DNA of 33,032 nucleotides from Nonomuraea longispora (GCF_004348345.1 NZ_SMJZ01000088.1:1-33032), one strand, 5' to 3'; positions 23,979-32,417 are shown, counted from the stretch's first letter. Translations and numbers: made by a program. Notes: generated by a model not told the origin, from the sequence alone.

Positions 23979-24683
23979 ATGGACGAGGTACGCCCGGAGG
24001 ACGACGTGATCCTGGGCATGATCGCCGATCGCCTGAGCGCGGCCATGGGCAGGCCGTGGCAGGTCGAAGGGGGCGTCGCAGGGGTCATGGCGAAGGGGCC
24101 GGGCACGCTCGCCGTCATGCTGGGGGACGACCACTCCGGCGGTCCGCGCCACCTCGACCTCGACTTCGTGCTCAACGTCGACCGCCCCGGGGACACCACG
24201 ATCAGCGACTGCGTGGCGGGCTACGGCGGCACCCCCGAGGAGGCGCTCGACCGGGCCGTCCAGGTGTGGCTCGGCACGACCGGCAGCGCCCTGCTCGAAC
24301 TGCTCGTCCAGGACGGCTCGCACGCCGGCCACTTCGGCCCCGGCGACCCCGACGGCTTCCCAGGATGGCACGCCATCCATGGCGGCATCATCGGCTGGGG
24401 CACCGGCGACGACCACGAGGCCGTCCAGCGATGGGCCGTCCAGCACGTGCTCCTGCCGCACCTGGCCCCCGCGCTGAAGGGCACATTCGAACGCGGGGGA
24501 CTGATCGGCGTCAAGGCGTTCTTCGGCGGGGGCGAGGGCACCGAGACGGCCGAGGTCCGCGTCAACGGCGCCTACCACGAGGCGGGCTCGCGCGCTCTGG
24601 CCGAGCTGGACTGGCCACGCCCCGAGCGGGGCCTGTCGTACGCCCGCACGTTCGTCCTGCTGGTGCACGACGAAGCCGGCTGA
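23979..24683 (+). CDS. DUF6348-like protein of unknown function
   Basis: A 234-aa cytoplasmic protein. Readable landmarks are LDLDFVLNVDRPGDTTISDCVAGYGGTPEEALDRAVQVWLGTTGSALLELLV, GWHAIHGGIIGWGTGDDHEAVQRWAVQHVLLPHLAPAL and LIGVKAFFGGGEGTETAEVRVNGAYHEAGSRALAELDWP. This layout resembles DUF6348 proteins as I remember them; that label is tentative and brings no known function. GAGAGGG (23966-23972) abuts ATG 23973 but is correctly spaced for ATG 23979, which I take as the start. A -10 TAGGGT at 23934-23939 would give a leader of about 33 bases. Confidence 0.8.
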   Translation: MDEVRPEDDVILGMIADRLSAAMGRPWQVEGGVAGVMAKGPGTLAVMLGDDHSGGPRHLDLDFVLNVDRPGDTTISDCVAGYGGTPEEALDRAVQVWLGTTGSALLELLVQDGSHAGHFGPGDPDGFPGWHAIHGGIIGWGTGDDHEAVQRWAVQHVLLPHLAPALKGTFERGGLIGVKAFFGGGEGTETAEVRVNGAYHEAGSRALAELDWPRPERGLSYARTFVLLVHDEAG

Positions 24684-24747
24684 CCGCCGCCCGCCCGCGC
24701 CCCCGCGGCCAGGGCGTCCACCGGCCGCGCGCTCGCCCCCTCCGCCT

Positions 24748-24759
24748 GTTAGCGTTACC
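24748..24759. promoter_or_regulatory. LacI-regulator operator at its own promoter
   Basis: GTTAGCGTTACC fits the GTTAnCGnTAAC pattern shared with the arabinofuranosidase and ABC-operon promoters (one mismatch). It overlaps a likely -10 (TAGCGT, 24750-24755) 18 bases before the LacI start, so the regulator probably represses itself. Confidence 0.65.
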
Positions 24760-24777
24760 GCCAGGGGGTGAGCCGCG

Positions 24778-25809
24778 GTGAGATCCAGGAATGGCAGGCC
24801 TGCGGTGCTCATGGACGTGGCGGTGCTCGCCGGTGTGTCGGCCATGACCGTCTCGCGAGTGCTGAACGATCCCGACCGGGTGCGTGCCGAGACCCGTGCG
24901 CGGGTGCTGGCCGCGGTCAGGGAGCTCGACTACCGGCCCAACCAGGCGGCCCGCCAGCTCGTGACCGGCCGCTCCGGCGTGCTCGGCGTGGTCAGCATCG
25001 ACACCACGCTCTACGGCCCCGCCACCACCCTCTACTACATCGAGCAGGCCGCGCGAAACGCCGGCTACAACGTCAGCATCGCCAGCCTCAGCTCGCTCAA
25101 CCGCAGGTCGATGGAGGATGGCGTGCAGCGGCTGCGCGCCCAGGCCGTCGACGGTGTGATCATCGTCGCGCCGCACGAGTCGGCCTCCGAGGGGCTGCGG
25201 CACCTGCCGCCCGAGATGCCGGCCGTGGCGGTCGACGCCGGCGACGACATTCCCGTGCCCGTGGCCAAGGTCGACCAGCGGGCCGGAGCCGTACGCGTGA
25301 CCAGGCACCTGCTCAGCCTCGGCCACCGCACGGTCTGGCACGTCGCGGGCCCGGCCGACTGGCTCGACGCCAACGGCCGCATCGAGGGCTGGCGCGGGGT
25401 GCTGGAGGAGGCCGGCCGGCCGGTGCCCGACGTGGTGCGCGGCGACTGGAGTGCGCGCTCCGGCTACCGGCTCGGGCGCGGCCTGGCGCAGGAGCCCGAG
25501 GTAACCGCCGTGTTCGTGGCCAACGACCAGATGGCGCTCGGCGTGCTGAGGGCGCTGCGCGAGGCGGGGCGGCGAGTGCCCGAGGACGTCAGCGTGGCGG
25601 GCTTCGACGACATCCCCGAGTCGGCCTACTACTGGCCGCCGCTGACCACCGTACGCCAGGACTTCGGCGAGGTCGGCCGGCTCGCCTTCCACATGCTGCT
25701 CGATCGGATGGCGGGGGCCGACACCGACGGGCGGCGCCTGGTCGAGCCGGAGCTCGTCGTCAGGGAGAGCACCGGCGCCGCCCCCGGGATGAGCCTCAGG
25801 CCAGCCTGA
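24778..25809 (+). CDS. LacI family transcriptional regulator of the arabinoside locus
   Basis: A 343-aa repressor. The N-terminal helix-turn-helix and hinge (residues about 10-62: LMDVAVLAGVSAMTVSRVLNDPDRVRAETRARVLAAVRELDYRPNQAAR) is classic LacI. The periplasmic-binding-protein-like sensor follows, with LGVVSIDTTLYGPA, VDGVIIVAPHES, VKVDQ-type effector residues (AKVDQRAGAV), FVANDQMALGVLRAL and VSVAGFDDIPESAYYWPPLTTVRQD. The 3' end overlaps the convergent GH51 gene by 14 bases. Start GTG 24778 has AGGGGGTGA 6 bases upstream. Four GTTAnCGnTAAC-type boxes at its own, the GH51 and the ABC promoters make it the probable local repressor, with an arabinose-derived inducer (inference). Confidence 0.94.
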   Translation: MRSRNGRPAVLMDVAVLAGVSAMTVSRVLNDPDRVRAETRARVLAAVRELDYRPNQAARQLVTGRSGVLGVVSIDTTLYGPATTLYYIEQAARNAGYNVSIASLSSLNRRSMEDGVQRLRAQAVDGVIIVAPHESASEGLRHLPPEMPAVAVDAGDDIPVPVAKVDQRAGAVRVTRHLLSLGHRTVWHVAGPADWLDANGRIEGWRGVLEEAGRPVPDVVRGDWSARSGYRLGRGLAQEPEVTAVFVANDQMALGVLRALREAGRRVPEDVSVAGFDDIPESAYYWPPLTTVRQDFGEVGRLAFHMLLDRMAGADTDGRRLVEPELVVRESTGAAPGMSLRPA

Positions 25810-27286
25810 TCACGTTCCACGACACCGGCGGCAGCAGGACGCGGGCCGGGTCGTGCTCGACGTCGGGGTTCGGCCTGGGCGCGATCCGGTCGGGGGCGTC
25901 GGCCGTGTTGCGGGCGTAGACGTCGGCGTCGGTCAGGGTGGTGGCCTCGACGATGCGCCGCCCGCCGAGCGCCCGCGCGTCGATGGTCAGCGACAGCGGC
26001 GCGTCGGTGGAGCGGTTGACCGCGAACAGCGTCGTGCCCTCCTCGGCGTGCGTGGCCACGGCGTGCAGCAGCGGCACCTCGCCGTACTCCTTCGTCTCGT
26101 ACGACGGCGAGACCGGCTCCACCCGCAGCACGTCGCCCGCCGCGTGCCTGGACGCCTGCGCGAACGGGTGGAACGTCGTCTGGCGCCAGGCCCGCCCGCC
26201 GGGCTCCGTCATGATCGGCGCGATGACGTTCACGAGCTGGGCCAGCGACGCGGCCGTCACCCGGTCGCTGTTGCGCAGCAACGTGATCAGCAGCCCGCCG
26301 AACGCCACCGCGTCGGCCAGATGGTAGTGGTCCTCCAGCAGCGGCGGCGCGACCGGCCAGTCCTTTGGCGGCTCGGCGTTCTGGAACCGCGACAGGTACC
26401 AGACGTTCCACTCGTCGAAGGAGACGTCGATGCGCTTACGCGACTTCAGCCGTGCCCCCACGTGGTCGGCGGTGGCCACGACCGAGGAGATGAAGTACTC
26501 CATGTCGGTCGAGCAGGCCAGGAAGCTGCCGAGGTCGCCGTCCTTCTCCTCGTAGTAGGCGTGGCAGGAGACGTGGTCGACCACGTCGTACGTCTCCTCC
26601 AGCACCGTGGCCTCCCACGCGCCGAAGGTCGGCATGCCCGAGCCCGAGCTGCCGCAGGCCACCAGCTCCAGGTTCTTGTCCATCGTGCGCATCGCGCGGG
26701 CGGTCTCCGCCGCCAGCCGGCCGTATTCGCGGGCCGTCTTGTGGCCGGTCTGCCAGGGGCCGTCCATCTCGTTGCCGAGGCACCACATCCTGATGCCGTG
26801 CGGTTCCTTCGAGCCGTTGGCGACGCGCAGGTCCGACAGCGTGGTGCCGGAGGGGTGGTTGCAGTATTCGAGCAGGTCGAGGGCCTCGGCGATGCCGCGG
26901 GTGCCGAGGTTGAGCGCCATCATGGGCTCCACGCCGGCCTTGCGGCACCAGCGCACGAACTCGTCGACGCCGACCTCGTTCGTCTCGGTGCTGTGCCAGG
27001 CCAGGTCGAGCCGACGCGGTCGCTCGGCGACCGGGCCGATGCCGTCCTCCCACCGGTAGCCGGAGACGAAGTTGCCGCCGGGGTAGCGGACGGTGGACAC
27101 GCCCAGTTCCCTGGTCAGGTCGAGCACGTCGCGGCGGAAGCCGTCGCCGTCGGCCTCCGGGTGGTCCGGCTCGTAGATGCCGGTATAGACGCATCGCCCG
27201 AGGTGTTCGACGAACGTGCCGAAGGTGCGCCGGCGTACCGGAGCCACCTTGAACGCGGGATCGAGCGTGAGTTCTGCCTGGTGCAC
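25796..27286 (-). CDS. Alpha-L-arabinofuranosidase, GH51
   Basis: A 496-aa retaining glycoside hydrolase that releases L-arabinofuranose from arabinan, arabinoxylan fragments or arabino-oligosaccharides. The (beta/alpha)8 barrel contains the acid/base Glu173 in WCLGNEMDG and the nucleophile Glu292 in SFDEWNVWYL, nearly the positions (175 and 294) known in the Geobacillus enzyme. Other family blocks are FVEHLGRCVYTGIYEP and VRYPGGNFVSGYRWEDGIGP. The beta-sandwich C-terminus (about 385-496) is present. No signal peptide, so it acts inside the cell on imported sugars. GTG 27286 is preferred: AGGAG lies 8 bases upstream and it follows the mapped promoter; the longer open frame would begin upstream of that promoter. 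Symbols arfA or abfA are used for such genes; neither is assigned here. Confidence 0.96.
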   Translation of the reverse strand: MHQAELTLDPAFKVAPVRRRTFGTFVEHLGRCVYTGIYEPDHPEADGDGFRRDVLDLTRELGVSTVRYPGGNFVSGYRWEDGIGPVAERPRRLDLAWHSTETNEVGVDEFVRWCRKAGVEPMMALNLGTRGIAEALDLLEYCNHPSGTTLSDLRVANGSKEPHGIRMWCLGNEMDGPWQTGHKTAREYGRLAAETARAMRTMDKNLELVACGSSGSGMPTFGAWEATVLEETYDVVDHVSCHAYYEEKDGDLGSFLACSTDMEYFISSVVATADHVGARLKSRKRIDVSFDEWNVWYLSRFQNAEPPKDWPVAPPLLEDHYHLADAVAFGGLLITLLRNSDRVTAASLAQLVNVIAPIMTEPGGRAWRQTTFHPFAQASRHAAGDVLRVEPVSPSYETKEYGEVPLLHAVATHAEEGTTLFAVNRSTDAPLSLTIDARALGGRRIVEATTLTDADVYARNTADAPDRIAPRPNPDVEHDPARVLLPPVSWNVIRLA

Positions 27287-27329
27287 GGAGAGGACTCCTG
27301 GTGTCGCGCGGGCATGACGTCGTTTGAGA

Positions 27330-27358
27330 TTGTTAGCGTTATCAGTAGGTGTGGTCAA
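27330..27358 (-). promoter_or_regulatory. Arabinofuranosidase promoter with LacI-type operator
   Basis: On the minus strand TTGACC (27358-27353), a 17-base spacer and TAACAA (27335-27330) form a good promoter. GATAACGCTAAC (plus GTTAGCGTTATC, 27332-27343) overlaps the -10 and matches the operator pattern. Transcription would start near 27323, giving a leader of about 37 bases with the AGGAG site. Confidence 0.7.
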
Positions 27359-27406
27359 GGGGTCGGGCTCGCTCCTCACGTCCCGGCAAGCGTTTCCGCG
27401 GAGGCC

Positions 27407-27434
27407 TTGACATGCCAGGTGTTACCGCTAACAT
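27407..27434 (+). promoter_or_regulatory. ABC-operon promoter with LacI-type operator
   Basis: TTGACA (27407-27412), 16 bases, then TAACAT (27429-27434) is the best consensus promoter in the window. The operator GTTACCGCTAAC (27421-27432) overlaps its -10. It reads toward the binding-protein gene, with a long leader of about 185 bases (27441-27626) that holds a second operator-like box. Confidence 0.7.
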
Positions 27435-27553
27435 TCGGGTAACCCCAACGAAACCCGGGGTCTGCGCGGCGACCCCGCAACCCGGCGGATCGCCACCGTC
27501 GCCTGCGACGCGGTGCGGCAGGTTGGTTCGCGGCTGCCCTGAAAACCTCTGTT

Positions 27554-27565
27554 GTTAACGAGAAC
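27554..27565 (+). promoter_or_regulatory. Second operator-like box in the ABC-operon leader
   Basis: GTTAACGAGAAC differs from GTTAnCGnTAAC at one position. It lies 61 bases before the binding-protein start and 132 bases after the box at 27421. Two boxes this far apart could allow a repression loop, or this one could be a decayed or chance match. Confidence 0.35.
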
Positions 27566-27626
27566 ATCAGCGAGCACGGCCAAGCATCGGCACGGCCAAG
27601 CATCGCCTCGGCAGGAAGAGGCCACT

Positions 27627-28961
27627 GTGCACGGTCCCCCCGACATCTCGCGCCGGCATCTCCTCGGCGGCAGCCTCGCCCTGCTCGGGGCCGCCGCCTC
27701 CGGCTGCGCCATCCCCGTGGGACTCGGCTCCTCCCAGACACGGGTCCAGTACTGGCATTTCCTGGGCGCGAGCGACGGGATCATCATGAACAACATGGTG
27801 AACGCGTTCGCCGCGCAAGCCCCGGAGATCTTCGTCGAGGAGAACGTGCTCGCCTGGGGCGAGCCGTACTACACGAAGATCGCCATGGCGGGCTCCGGCG
27901 GGCGATCGCCCGACCTGGCCACCTTCCACCTGGCCAGGCTCGCCGGGATCGGGGCCGGCGAGATCCTCGACCCCGTCAACGAGCGCCTGCTGGAGGAGGT
28001 CGGCCTGCGTGGCTCCGATTTCAGCCCGCCGATCTGGGAACGCGCTCACATCGACGGCGTCCTGTACGCCATTCCGCTCGACGCCCACCCGATGGTGCAG
28101 TACTACAACACCGACATCTGCGACAAGGCCGGGCTGCTCGGCTCCGACGGCAAACTGCGGCCCACCAACGGCGTCGACGAGCTGGTGGAGCAGCTGACCA
28201 AAGCCAAAGAGGTGATGGGCGGCAAACCGCCGCTCGCCTTCGACTCGCTCGGCCTGGGCACGGTCGGGCCGTGGCGCGTGTGGTGGTCGCTGTACCCGCA
28301 GAGCGGCGGCACCCTGCTGTCCGACGACGGCACCACGATCACCATCGACGACGCCAAGGCGCTCGAAGTGCTGCGGTTCATGCAGCGGCTCGGCAAGGAA
28401 GGGCTGTGCGACTGGCACACCGACTACGGCGCCTCCGTGGCCAACTTCACCAACGGCCAGGCCGCCTTCCTGTGGAACGGCGACTGGGAGACCATCGGGC
28501 TCAAGGACCGCGAGACGCCGTTCAGCATGACCCGCTTCCCCGCCGTCTTCGGCACCGGCTCGGCGCAGGCCGACTGCCACGCGTTCGTCCTGCCGCACCA
28601 GCGCGACCGCGACCCCGAGGTCGAGCGCGCCACGTACGAGTTCATCGCCTACCTCGTCAAGAACAGCGCCGAGTGGGCCGTGGCCGGCCACGTGCCCGCG
28701 TACCTGCCGACTCTCGAACTGCCCGAGTATCTCGCGCTGGAGCCGCAGTCGGAGTACCGCTCGGTCATCACCGAGGTCGCGCTCGATCCCCAGGTGTGGT
28801 TCGCGGGCTCGGCGTCCCGGTTGTGGATCGAGTTCGGCGAGGCGTTCTCCCCGGTCATCAGCGGTGAGCGGACGCCGGAGGAGGGCCTGGCCGCGGCCAA
28901 GGCCTCGCTGAACCGGCTGCTGTCCGCCCCGAACCCCTTCCCCGACGAGAAGCGCCCATGA
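27627..28961 (+). CDS. ABC transporter sugar-binding lipoprotein (Tat-exported)
   Basis: A 444-aa extracellular solute-binding protein of the CUT1/family 1 type. The N-terminus combines a twin-arginine signal, SRRHLLGG (about residues 8-15), with a lipobox ending AASGC (Cys about 27), so it is probably exported folded and lipid-anchored outside the membrane. Mature landmarks are VQYWHFLGASDGIIMNNMVNAF, LYAIPLDAHPMVQYYNTDICDKAGL and FLWNGDWETIGL, all usual in oligosaccharide-binding proteins. GTG 27627 has GGAAGAGG 6 bases upstream. The next gene overlaps in an ATGA. With the adjacent GH51 gene, arabino-oligosaccharides are the likely ligand (inference). Confidence 0.94.
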   Translation: MHGPPDISRRHLLGGSLALLGAAASGCAIPVGLGSSQTRVQYWHFLGASDGIIMNNMVNAFAAQAPEIFVEENVLAWGEPYYTKIAMAGSGGRSPDLATFHLARLAGIGAGEILDPVNERLLEEVGLRGSDFSPPIWERAHIDGVLYAIPLDAHPMVQYYNTDICDKAGLLGSDGKLRPTNGVDELVEQLTKAKEVMGGKPPLAFDSLGLGTVGPWRVWWSLYPQSGGTLLSDDGTTITIDDAKALEVLRFMQRLGKEGLCDWHTDYGASVANFTNGQAAFLWNGDWETIGLKDRETPFSMTRFPAVFGTGSAQADCHAFVLPHQRDRDPEVERATYEFIAYLVKNSAEWAVAGHVPAYLPTLELPEYLALEPQSEYRSVITEVALDPQVWFAGSASRLWIEFGEAFSPVISGERTPEEGLAAAKASLNRLLSAPNPFPDEKRP

Positions 28962-29020
28962 CCGTGATCACCGAGGACCCCGGCATCTTGGTCATCCGAG
29001 CGACGAAGGAGCGCCCATGA
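28958..29020 (+). CDS. Possible 20-aa coupling ORF between binding protein and permease
   Basis: An ATG overlapping the binding-protein stop (ATGA, 28958-28961) opens a 20-codon frame (MTVITEDPG...TKERP) whose TGA in turn overlaps the permease ATG (ATGA, 29017-29020). Its start context, AGCGCCCATGACC, is repeated at the permease start (AGCGCCCATGACC), so the segment may be a small local duplication that re-created a start site. It could pass ribosomes from one cistron to the next. Whether a peptide is made or has a role is not known. Confidence 0.4.
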   Translation: MTVITEDPGILVIRATKERP

Positions 29021-29940
29021 CCACCACCGTCGCGGCTCCCGCGACCTCCTCCGGCCCTGTCGCGAGGGCCAAGGTCCGGCGCGGCTGGACGCAGCACGGG
29101 CTGCTGTTCGTGGCCCCGTTCCTGCTGATCTACGTGGTCTTCCTGGTCTGGCCGACGCTGCTCGGCTTCCGGTTGAGCCTGTCGAGCGTCAACATCGCCG
29201 GCGGCAACGACCACCTCGTCGGCTTCGCGAACTACGCCGAGGCCTTCGGCGACCCCCGCATGTGGCGCTCGTTGTGGAACACACTGGTCTTCACCGTGCT
29301 CAGCACGATCCCGCTGGTGCTGCTCGGGCTGGCCTTCGCGCTGCTCGTGCACCACCTGCGCTTCATGCAGTGGTTGTGGCGGCTGTCGTTCTTCGGGCCG
29401 TTCCTGCTGCCGTCCGCCGTGGTGTCGATCCTCTGGCTCCAGATGATCTACCCGCCCGACTACGGCCTGCTCAACGGCACGCTAGGCACCGACGTCCTGT
29501 GGCTCGGCGACCCGTCCACGGCCATGTGGTCGGTGGTGCTGACCACGGTCTGGTGGACGGTCGGCTTCAACTTCCTGCTCTACCTGGCCGCCCTCCAGGC
29601 CATCCCGCACCATCTCTACGAGGCCGCCTCGATCGACGGCGCCACGGCCTGGGACAAACTGCGCTCCATCACGCTCCCGCTGCTCGGCCGTACGACGGCG
29701 CTCATCGTGGTGCTGCAGCTGGTCGCCTCGCTCAAGGTCTTCGACCAGATCTACCTGATGACCGGCGGCGGCCCCGAGGACGCCACCCGGCCCATCATCG
29801 AGTACGCCTACGACGTCGGTTTCACCGGTTACCGCATCGGCTACGCCTCGGCCGTCTCGTACATCCTGTTCGTCCTGATCGTCATCGTCTCCCTGGCGCA
29901 GCTCCGGCTGTTCCGCAAGCGCGAGGAGGTCGCGTCGTGA
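29017..29940 (+). CDS. ABC sugar transporter permease (MalF-like)
   Basis: A 307-aa inner-membrane permease with six predicted helices, starting after a basic N-terminus (RAKVRRGWTQHGLLFVAPFLLIYVVFLVWP). The EAA loop that contacts the ATPase reads YEAASIDGATAWDKLRSITLPLL (about residues 201-223). AAGGAG lies 7 bases before ATG 29017. It is second in the operon and pairs with the next gene, which overlaps as GTGA, to form the channel for the binding protein's sugar. Confidence 0.95.
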   Translation: MTTTVAAPATSSGPVARAKVRRGWTQHGLLFVAPFLLIYVVFLVWPTLLGFRLSLSSVNIAGGNDHLVGFANYAEAFGDPRMWRSLWNTLVFTVLSTIPLVLLGLAFALLVHHLRFMQWLWRLSFFGPFLLPSAVVSILWLQMIYPPDYGLLNGTLGTDVLWLGDPSTAMWSVVLTTVWWTVGFNFLLYLAALQAIPHHLYEAASIDGATAWDKLRSITLPLLGRTTALIVVLQLVASLKVFDQIYLMTGGGPEDATRPIIEYAYDVGFTGYRIGYASAVSYILFVLIVIVSLAQLRLFRKREEVAS

Positions 29941-30770
29941 CCAAGCGGTTCAGCGTCAGCCAGGTCGTCCTCCTGCTGGTCGCGCTCGTGCTGGCGGCGA
30001 TCTGGCTCGCCCCCATCGCCTGGGCGGTGGCCACGTCGCTCAAGCCCGAGGACGAGACCACGGTGACCCCGCTGCAGTGGTTCGGCAGCGAGATCACCTT
30101 CGACTCGTACGCGCTGGTCCTGGAGACCGGCGGCATCCTCAAGTGGGCCGTCAACTCCACCGTCACCGCGGTCATCGTCACGTTCCTGACCGTGCTGTTC
30201 TCGGCCATGGCGGCGTACGGGTTCGCGCGCACCCAGTTCAAGGGGCAGCGGGTGCTGCTGGCGCTGATCCTGGCCGGCATCATGGTGCCGCCGCAGGTGC
30301 TCATCGCGCCGCTGTTCGCCGAGATGGTGGCCTTCGGACTGGTCGACACCTGGTGGGCGATCATCCTGCCGCAGGTGGCCGCGCCTCTGATCGTCTTCAT
30401 CCTGTTCAAGTTCTTCCAGGACGTGCCGCCGGAGCTGGAGCAGGCTGCGTTCGTGGACGGGGCCGGGCGGTGGCGGGTGTTCTTCACGATCGTGCTGCCG
30501 CTCTCACGGCCGGTGCTGGCCGCGGTGTCGATCTTCACGTTCATCAACACCTGGAACAACTTCCTCTGGCCGTTCCTCGTCTCCACCGACCCGAACACCA
30601 TGACTCTGCCGGTGGGCCTGGCCAACGTCGTGCAGGGAACCTTCGGCCTGCGGTACGCGCAGATCATGGCCTCGGTGGTGCTGGCCGGGCTGCCGCTGCT
30701 GGTCGTGTTCGTGTTGTTCCAGCGGCAGATCGTACGCGGCGTCGCCCACAGCGGCCTGGCCGGCCAGTGA
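29937..30770 (+). CDS. ABC sugar transporter permease (MalG-like)
   Basis: A 277-aa inner-membrane permease with six helices, beginning MTKRFSVSQVVLLLVALVLAAIWLAPIAWAVATSLKP. The EAA loop is LEQAAFVDGAGRWRVFFTIVLPLSRP (about residues 166-191). GTG 29937 overlaps the upstream TGA (GTGA), and the frame upstream of it is antisense-type noise of the first permease. It ends the operon: no ATPase gene follows, so energy must come from an ATPase encoded elsewhere, as MsiK does in streptomycetes. No hairpin terminator is obvious right after it. Confidence 0.95.
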   Translation: MTKRFSVSQVVLLLVALVLAAIWLAPIAWAVATSLKPEDETTVTPLQWFGSEITFDSYALVLETGGILKWAVNSTVTAVIVTFLTVLFSAMAAYGFARTQFKGQRVLLALILAGIMVPPQVLIAPLFAEMVAFGLVDTWWAIILPQVAAPLIVFILFKFFQDVPPELEQAAFVDGAGRWRVFFTIVLPLSRPVLAAVSIFTFINTWNNFLWPFLVSTDPNTMTLPVGLANVVQGTFGLRYAQIMASVVLAGLPLLVVFVLFQRQIVRGVAHSGLAGQ

Positions 30771-31073
30771 CCCGCGCGAACCGGAGCCGCGCCGAGGTAC
30801 GGCCACGACGGCGAGGACGGCGGCGACCAGACCGACGACGACGCCCGGCACACGCAGCACCGGCAGCAGCGTCGCCGCCGCACCGACCAGTCCGAGCACC
30901 AGCGCGACGACCCCGATCACGGGAGTGGGCGGGGGCCAGGCGACGTGGCGCGCTACGCCCTCCGTGGTCCGCCGGCCGATCCCTCGGCATGATCACCTCA
31001 CCGATCGACCTGTCACGGCTCGGCCGCTGCTTGTAGTCGAGACCAGTGTCAAAAACCGTGATCGGGGAACGAT
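30771..31073 (-). other. Gene-poor stretch with a possible membrane-protein fragment
   Basis: On the minus strand the frame through 30920 reads PPPTPVIGVVALVLGLVGAA, then ATLLPVLRVPGVVVGLVAAV and LAVVAVPRRGSG, the look of a two-helix actinobacterial small membrane protein N-terminus. Upstream there is no usable start between the in-frame TGA and GTG 30920, no ribosome-binding site, and downstream the frame runs into the antisense of the permease gene. I read it as a probable relic, with low certainty. Nothing else is visible apart from the GGGGAA site of the APC gene near 31064. Confidence 0.3.
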
Positions 31074-32417
31074 ATGGTCATGACAGGCGCCGCACCCGAG
31101 GCCGGCCCCGTTTCCCTCAAGCGCGCTATCGGCCCCAAGCTTCTCGTCCTGTTCATCATCGGTGACATTCTGGGCACCGGCGTCTACGCCCTGACCGGCA
31201 CCGTGGCCGGTCAGGTCGGCGGCGCTCTGTGGCTGCCCTTCCTGCTCGGCTTCGTCATCGCGATGCTCACCGCGATGTCGTACGTCGAACTGGTCACGAA
31301 ATACCCCAAGGCGGCAGGCGCCGCGCTCTACACCCAGAAGGCGTTCAAGCGACCCTTCTTCACGTTCATGGTCGCGTTCACGGTCATGTGCTCCGGCCTC
31401 ACCTCGGCCAGCGCGGCGGCCCGCGCGATCGGCGGCGACTACCTGGAGGCGTTCTTCACGCTGCCGAGCGTGGTCGTCGGCATCGTCTTCATCGTCGCCG
31501 TCGCGGCCCTGAACTACCGGGGCGTCTCCGAGTCGGTGAAGACCAACATCGTGTTCACACTGATCGAGCTCACCGGCCTGCTGGTGATCATCGCGATCGG
31601 CGTGTACACCGTGTTCACGGGCGCGGGAGAGCCGTCGAGGCTGGCCGAGATCGACACCGAGCAGGCGGGCGGGCTGATGTACGCCCTGCTCGGCAGCACC
31701 GCACTGGCCTTCTTCGCGTTCGTGGGCTTCGAGGACTCGGTGAACATGGCCGAGGAGACGCGAGACCCCGCACGGAACTTCCCCCGGGCGATCTTCCTCG
31801 GTGTGACGATCACCAGCATCGTCTACATCCTCGTGGCCATCACCTCGTCGCTCCTCGTCAGGCCCGAGGTGCTGGAGGAGTCATCGGGCCCGCTGCTCGA
31901 GGTGGTGAAGGCCGGCGGGCTCAACTTCCCGCCGCAGTTGTTCGCCGCGATCGCCATCTTCGCCGTCGCCAACTCGGCCCTGATCAACATGATGATGGCG
32001 TCCCGGCTCGTGTACGGCCTGGCGAACGAGCGGGTGGTGCCACGCCGCCTCGGCTGGGTCGACCCGCGCCGACGTACGCCGGTGATCGGCATCATCTTCA
32101 CCACCGCGCTGGCCATCGCGCTCATCTCGACGGGGGAGATCGCGGGGCTCGGCGACACGACCGCGTTCCTGCTGCTGTGCGTCTTCACCGTCGTCAACGT
32201 GGCCGTGCTCGTGTTGCGCAAGGACCGGGTGGAGCACACCCACTACCGCACGCCCACGGCCCTGCCGGTGGTCGGCGCCGTGCTGGCCTTCATCCTGGCC
32301 AGCCCGCTGACCGGCCGGCCCGTCGAGGTCTATATCCGGGCCGGCGTGCTCCTGGCCATCGGACTGCTGCTCTGGCTGATCAACTGGCTGGTGGTGCGCC
32401 GCCAGAGCGAATCCTAG
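31074..32417 (+). CDS. APC family amino-acid permease
   Basis: A 447-aa transporter of the amino acid-polyamine-organocation superfamily with about 12 helices. The unwound first helix reads FIIGDILGTGVYALTGTVAGQVGG (about residues 28-51), the substrate-binding G-T-G-like turn. FFAFVGFEDSVNMAEETRDPARNFPRAI (about 213-240) is the conserved helix 6 and loop of the family. The substrate is not resolvable; amino acids or amines are likely. Starts at ATG 31074 or 31080; GGGGAA (31064-31069) is 4 or 10 bases upstream. A strong hairpin follows the stop. Confidence 0.93.
   Translation: MVMTGAAPEAGPVSLKRAIGPKLLVLFIIGDILGTGVYALTGTVAGQVGGALWLPFLLGFVIAMLTAMSYVELVTKYPKAAGAALYTQKAFKRPFFTFMVAFTVMCSGLTSASAAARAIGGDYLEAFFTLPSVVVGIVFIVAVAALNYRGVSESVKTNIVFTLIELTGLLVIIAIGVYTVFTGAGEPSRLAEIDTEQAGGLMYALLGSTALAFFAFVGFEDSVNMAEETRDPARNFPRAIFLGVTITSIVYILVAITSSLLVRPEVLEESSGPLLEVVKAGGLNFPPQLFAAIAIFAVANSALINMMMASRLVYGLANERVVPRRLGWVDPRRRTPVIGIIFTTALAIALISTGEIAGLGDTTAFLLLCVFTVVNVAVLVLRKDRVEHTHYRTPTALPVVGAVLAFILASPLTGRPVEVYIRAGVLLAIGLLLWLINWLVVRRQSES

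Noticed and set aside
25853-27442. 529-aa plus-strand open frame
   Set aside because: Entirely antisense to the GH51 gene, which has both catalytic glutamates; no family features on the plus strand.
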